A stretch of DNA of 12,675 bases, taken from the NCBI RefSeq assembly GCF_938045225.1, contig NZ_CALINL010000081.1, positions 1-12,675 on the forward strand, read 5' to 3'. The position numbers and the translations under genes are program-made. The stretch comes from an uncultured Campylobacter sp. (GTDB lineage Bacteria > Campylobacterota > Campylobacteria > Campylobacterales > Campylobacteraceae). Within the stretch, counting starts at the first letter, position 1; every line of letters begins with the position of its first letter. A model generated the notes under the pieces. The model made no database searches. It saw only the letters and a program-made list of their open reading frames with translations, and had not been told where the DNA came from. Shown in pieces: positions 11,234-12,675 of this stretch.

Positions 11234-12675
11234 ATGAAGCTACGTATTTCTTGGTTTAAATTTACGCTTTTAAACGCCGTTTTTATCGCCGCGCTAAATT
11301 TCACATTATTTAAATTCGCCTACTCAAAGCTTAGTTTTGACGCGGACGCGCCTATGGCCGCGAGTCTGCCGATCATCTATTTTTCTCTGCTTTGCGCGCT
11401 ATTTTCGCTCGTTTTTTTGCCCTATCTAGCTAAGCCCGTTAGTATCGCAACGATCGCTATTACGTGCACTAGCAGCTACTTCATGCAAAGCTACGGTATC
11501 ATAATCGATAGTGAAATGATAAGAAACGTCGCACAAACGGACGCAGGCGAGGTGTTAAGCTTTTTAAATCCAAAACTCGTTTGCTACATGCTATTTTTGG
11601 GTATTTTGCCCTGCCTTTTGGTCGCATTTACGAGGATTGAATACGGCGGCGCAAGGCGGCATTTAAAGGTCAAATTTGCCGCATTTTTCGGGTTTCTAGC
11701 CCTCGCGGCGGCTCTATTTTTGCCACAAACCAAATCATTCATCCCGTTTTTTCGAGAAAACAGCTTCATCAGAGCCTACAACCTGCCGTTTTATCCGATT
11801 TACGCGGCGCAAAAGTATATAAAACTCGAGTTTTTCAAGCCCGAATTTAGGCAAATCGGTCTAGACGCTATGATGAAGCCGAGCAACGAGCGACGGTTGA
11901 TGGTGCTGATCGTGGGCGAAACGGCCCGCGCGAAAAACTATTCGCTCGGCGGATACGCTAAAAACGACACGAATTTTTACACGAAAAATGAGCCCAATTT
12001 AGTCTATTTTAGCGATGCTCGCTCGTGCGGAACGGCTACAGCCGTCTCGCTGCCGTGCTTGTTTTCAAAATCCACAAGAAGCGAGTACAGTAGCAAAGAA
12101 TTTAGCGAAAACGCGCTTGATATCCTAAAACGCGCGGGCGTCAAGGTAGTGTGGCTAGGCAACAACTCGGGCAAGTGCAAGGGTGTTTGCGACCGCTTGG
12201 ACGCGGACGACGTCGAGTATTTTGACGCCGGATACGATACGAATATGCTGACCTCCCTCAAAAAACGCCTCGAAAATCTCGCGCAAAACGAGATCATCGT
12301 CCTACATCTGCAAGGCTCGCACGGACCGGCCTACTACGCGCGCTATCCGAGCGAATTTCGCAAATTTACCCCGACTTGCGACACGAGCGAGCTTAGCTCC
12401 TGCGATAGCGAAAGCATCGTAAATACCTACGACAACACGCTGCTTTTTACCGATTTTTTCATTGACGAGGTGATAAAGGCGGTCAAGGACGCGGGCGGCG
12501 ATAAAAGCGCGGTTTGGTACTTCTCCGATCACGGCGAGAGCCTGGGCGAAAACGGCATCTATCTGCACGGCATGCCCTACGCCATCGCGCCCGAAACACA
12601 AAAGCACATCCCGATGATGGCGTATACGAACGATGAAAGGACGCTATCTCGCCTGCGCGCGCAAAAGGACGACGC
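11234..12675 (+). CDS. eptC: Phosphoethanolamine transferase, EptA/EptC type (3' end missing)
   Basis: Transfers phosphoethanolamine from phosphatidylethanolamine to lipid A and, in C. jejuni, also to the flagellar rod protein FlgG, from the periplasmic side; this lowers negative charge and raises cationic-peptide resistance. The window holds 480 codons and runs off the end without a stop. An N-terminal block of about five membrane helices (to about 165) precedes a periplasmic sulfatase-fold domain: VGETARAKNYSLGGY (227-241, zinc ligand Glu229), SCGTATAVSLPC (264-275, with the Thr nucleophile, Thr267 by motif), GSHGPAYYARYP (361-372), SDHGESLGENGIYLHG (431-446, Asp432, His433, His445). Cysteines 265/275, 315/319 and 382/390 match the family's disulfides. 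ATG start with AGGAAA. dgkA upstream recycles its diacylglycerol by-product. Only the final portion is unseen. Confidence 0.93.
   Translation, partial: MKLRISWFKFTLLNAVFIAALNFTLFKFAYSKLSFDADAPMAASLPIIYFSLLCALFSLVFLPYLAKPVSIATIAITCTSSYFMQSYGIIIDSEMIRNVAQTDAGEVLSFLNPKLVCYMLFLGILPCLLVAFTRIEYGGARRHLKVKFAAFFGFLALAAALFLPQTKSFIPFFRENSFIRAYNLPFYPIYAAQKYIKLEFFKPEFRQIGLDAMMKPSNERRLMVLIVGETARAKNYSLGGYAKNDTNFYTKNEPNLVYFSDARSCGTATAVSLPCLFSKSTRSEYSSKEFSENALDILKRAGVKVVWLGNNSGKCKGVCDRLDADDVEYFDAGYDTNMLTSLKKRLENLAQNEIIVLHLQGSHGPAYYARYPSEFRKFTPTCDTSELSSCDSESIVNTYDNTLLFTDFFIDEVIKAVKDAGGDKSAVWYFSDHGESLGENGIYLHGMPYAIAPETQKHIPMMAYTNDERTLSRLRAQKDD

Noticed and set aside
12004..12607. Two minus-strand open frames opposite the phosphoethanolamine transferase
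   Set aside because: Antisense to a gene with intact catalytic motifs; low-complexity and without a start context.

Overview
This window looks like chromosome of an epsilonproteobacterium, most likely a Campylobacter of the relatively GC-rich oral group (rectus/showae/curvus type). The evidence is a dimeric-type dUTPase with the Campylobacter pattern, an adjacent dgkA and phosphoethanolamine-transferase pair of the kind seen in C. jejuni, short Shine-Dalgarno sites (AAGGA), TATAAT/TAAAAT/TATNAT -10 boxes, and a striking excess of the word AAATTT. This is judged from the sequence alone; no search was run.

Left part, minus strand (1-3075): a gene-free stretch (1-445), a 62-residue zinc-ribbon-like protein with a terminator behind it, an EI24/CysZ-type membrane protein with a TTG start, a 378-base gene-free gap, dUTPase (dut) and an unrecognised 171-residue soluble protein. 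Middle (3076-5622), plus strand: a small DUF1294-like membrane protein with a YhbP-family (pyridoxamine-phosphate-oxidase-like) protein directly behind it, a 470-base gap holding a 135-nt imperfect hairpin and a second branched fold, a GTG-started SUKH-like protein whose C-terminus resembles the ribosomal L7/L12 C-terminal domain, and a small secreted two-cysteine protein ending at a clear terminator.

Sulfur/redox part (5648-9270): a TDT/TehA-family membrane transporter on the minus strand faces a Crp/Fnr-type regulator with a C-x2-C-x2-C cluster. The regulator is followed by a type II sulfide:quinone oxidoreductase with a Tat-like N-terminus and two very small DUF2892 membrane proteins, the second overlapping the first by 7 bases and only 57 residues long. 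A strong rho-independent terminator closes this block. The simplest reading is a regulated sulfide-oxidation or detoxification unit: the regulator senses redox or sulfur state, SQR passes sulfide electrons to quinone, and the small cysteine-bearing membrane proteins may handle persulfide. The transporter may export an anion such as sulfite. Those last two roles are inference.

Right part (9376-12675), plus strand: a Bcr/CflA-type MFS drug exporter, diacylglycerol kinase (dgkA), and a phosphoethanolamine transferase (eptC/eptA type) cut off by the window end. The last two fit functionally: the transferase releases diacylglycerol and DgkA recycles it.

The features most worth follow-up are the SQR/DUF2892/Crp-type cluster, the structured intergenic element at about 3978-4280, the SUKH plus L7/L12-like fusion, and the AAATTT word bias that appears to supply many hairpin stems. 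No mobile-element genes, CRISPR arrays, rRNA or tRNA genes were seen.
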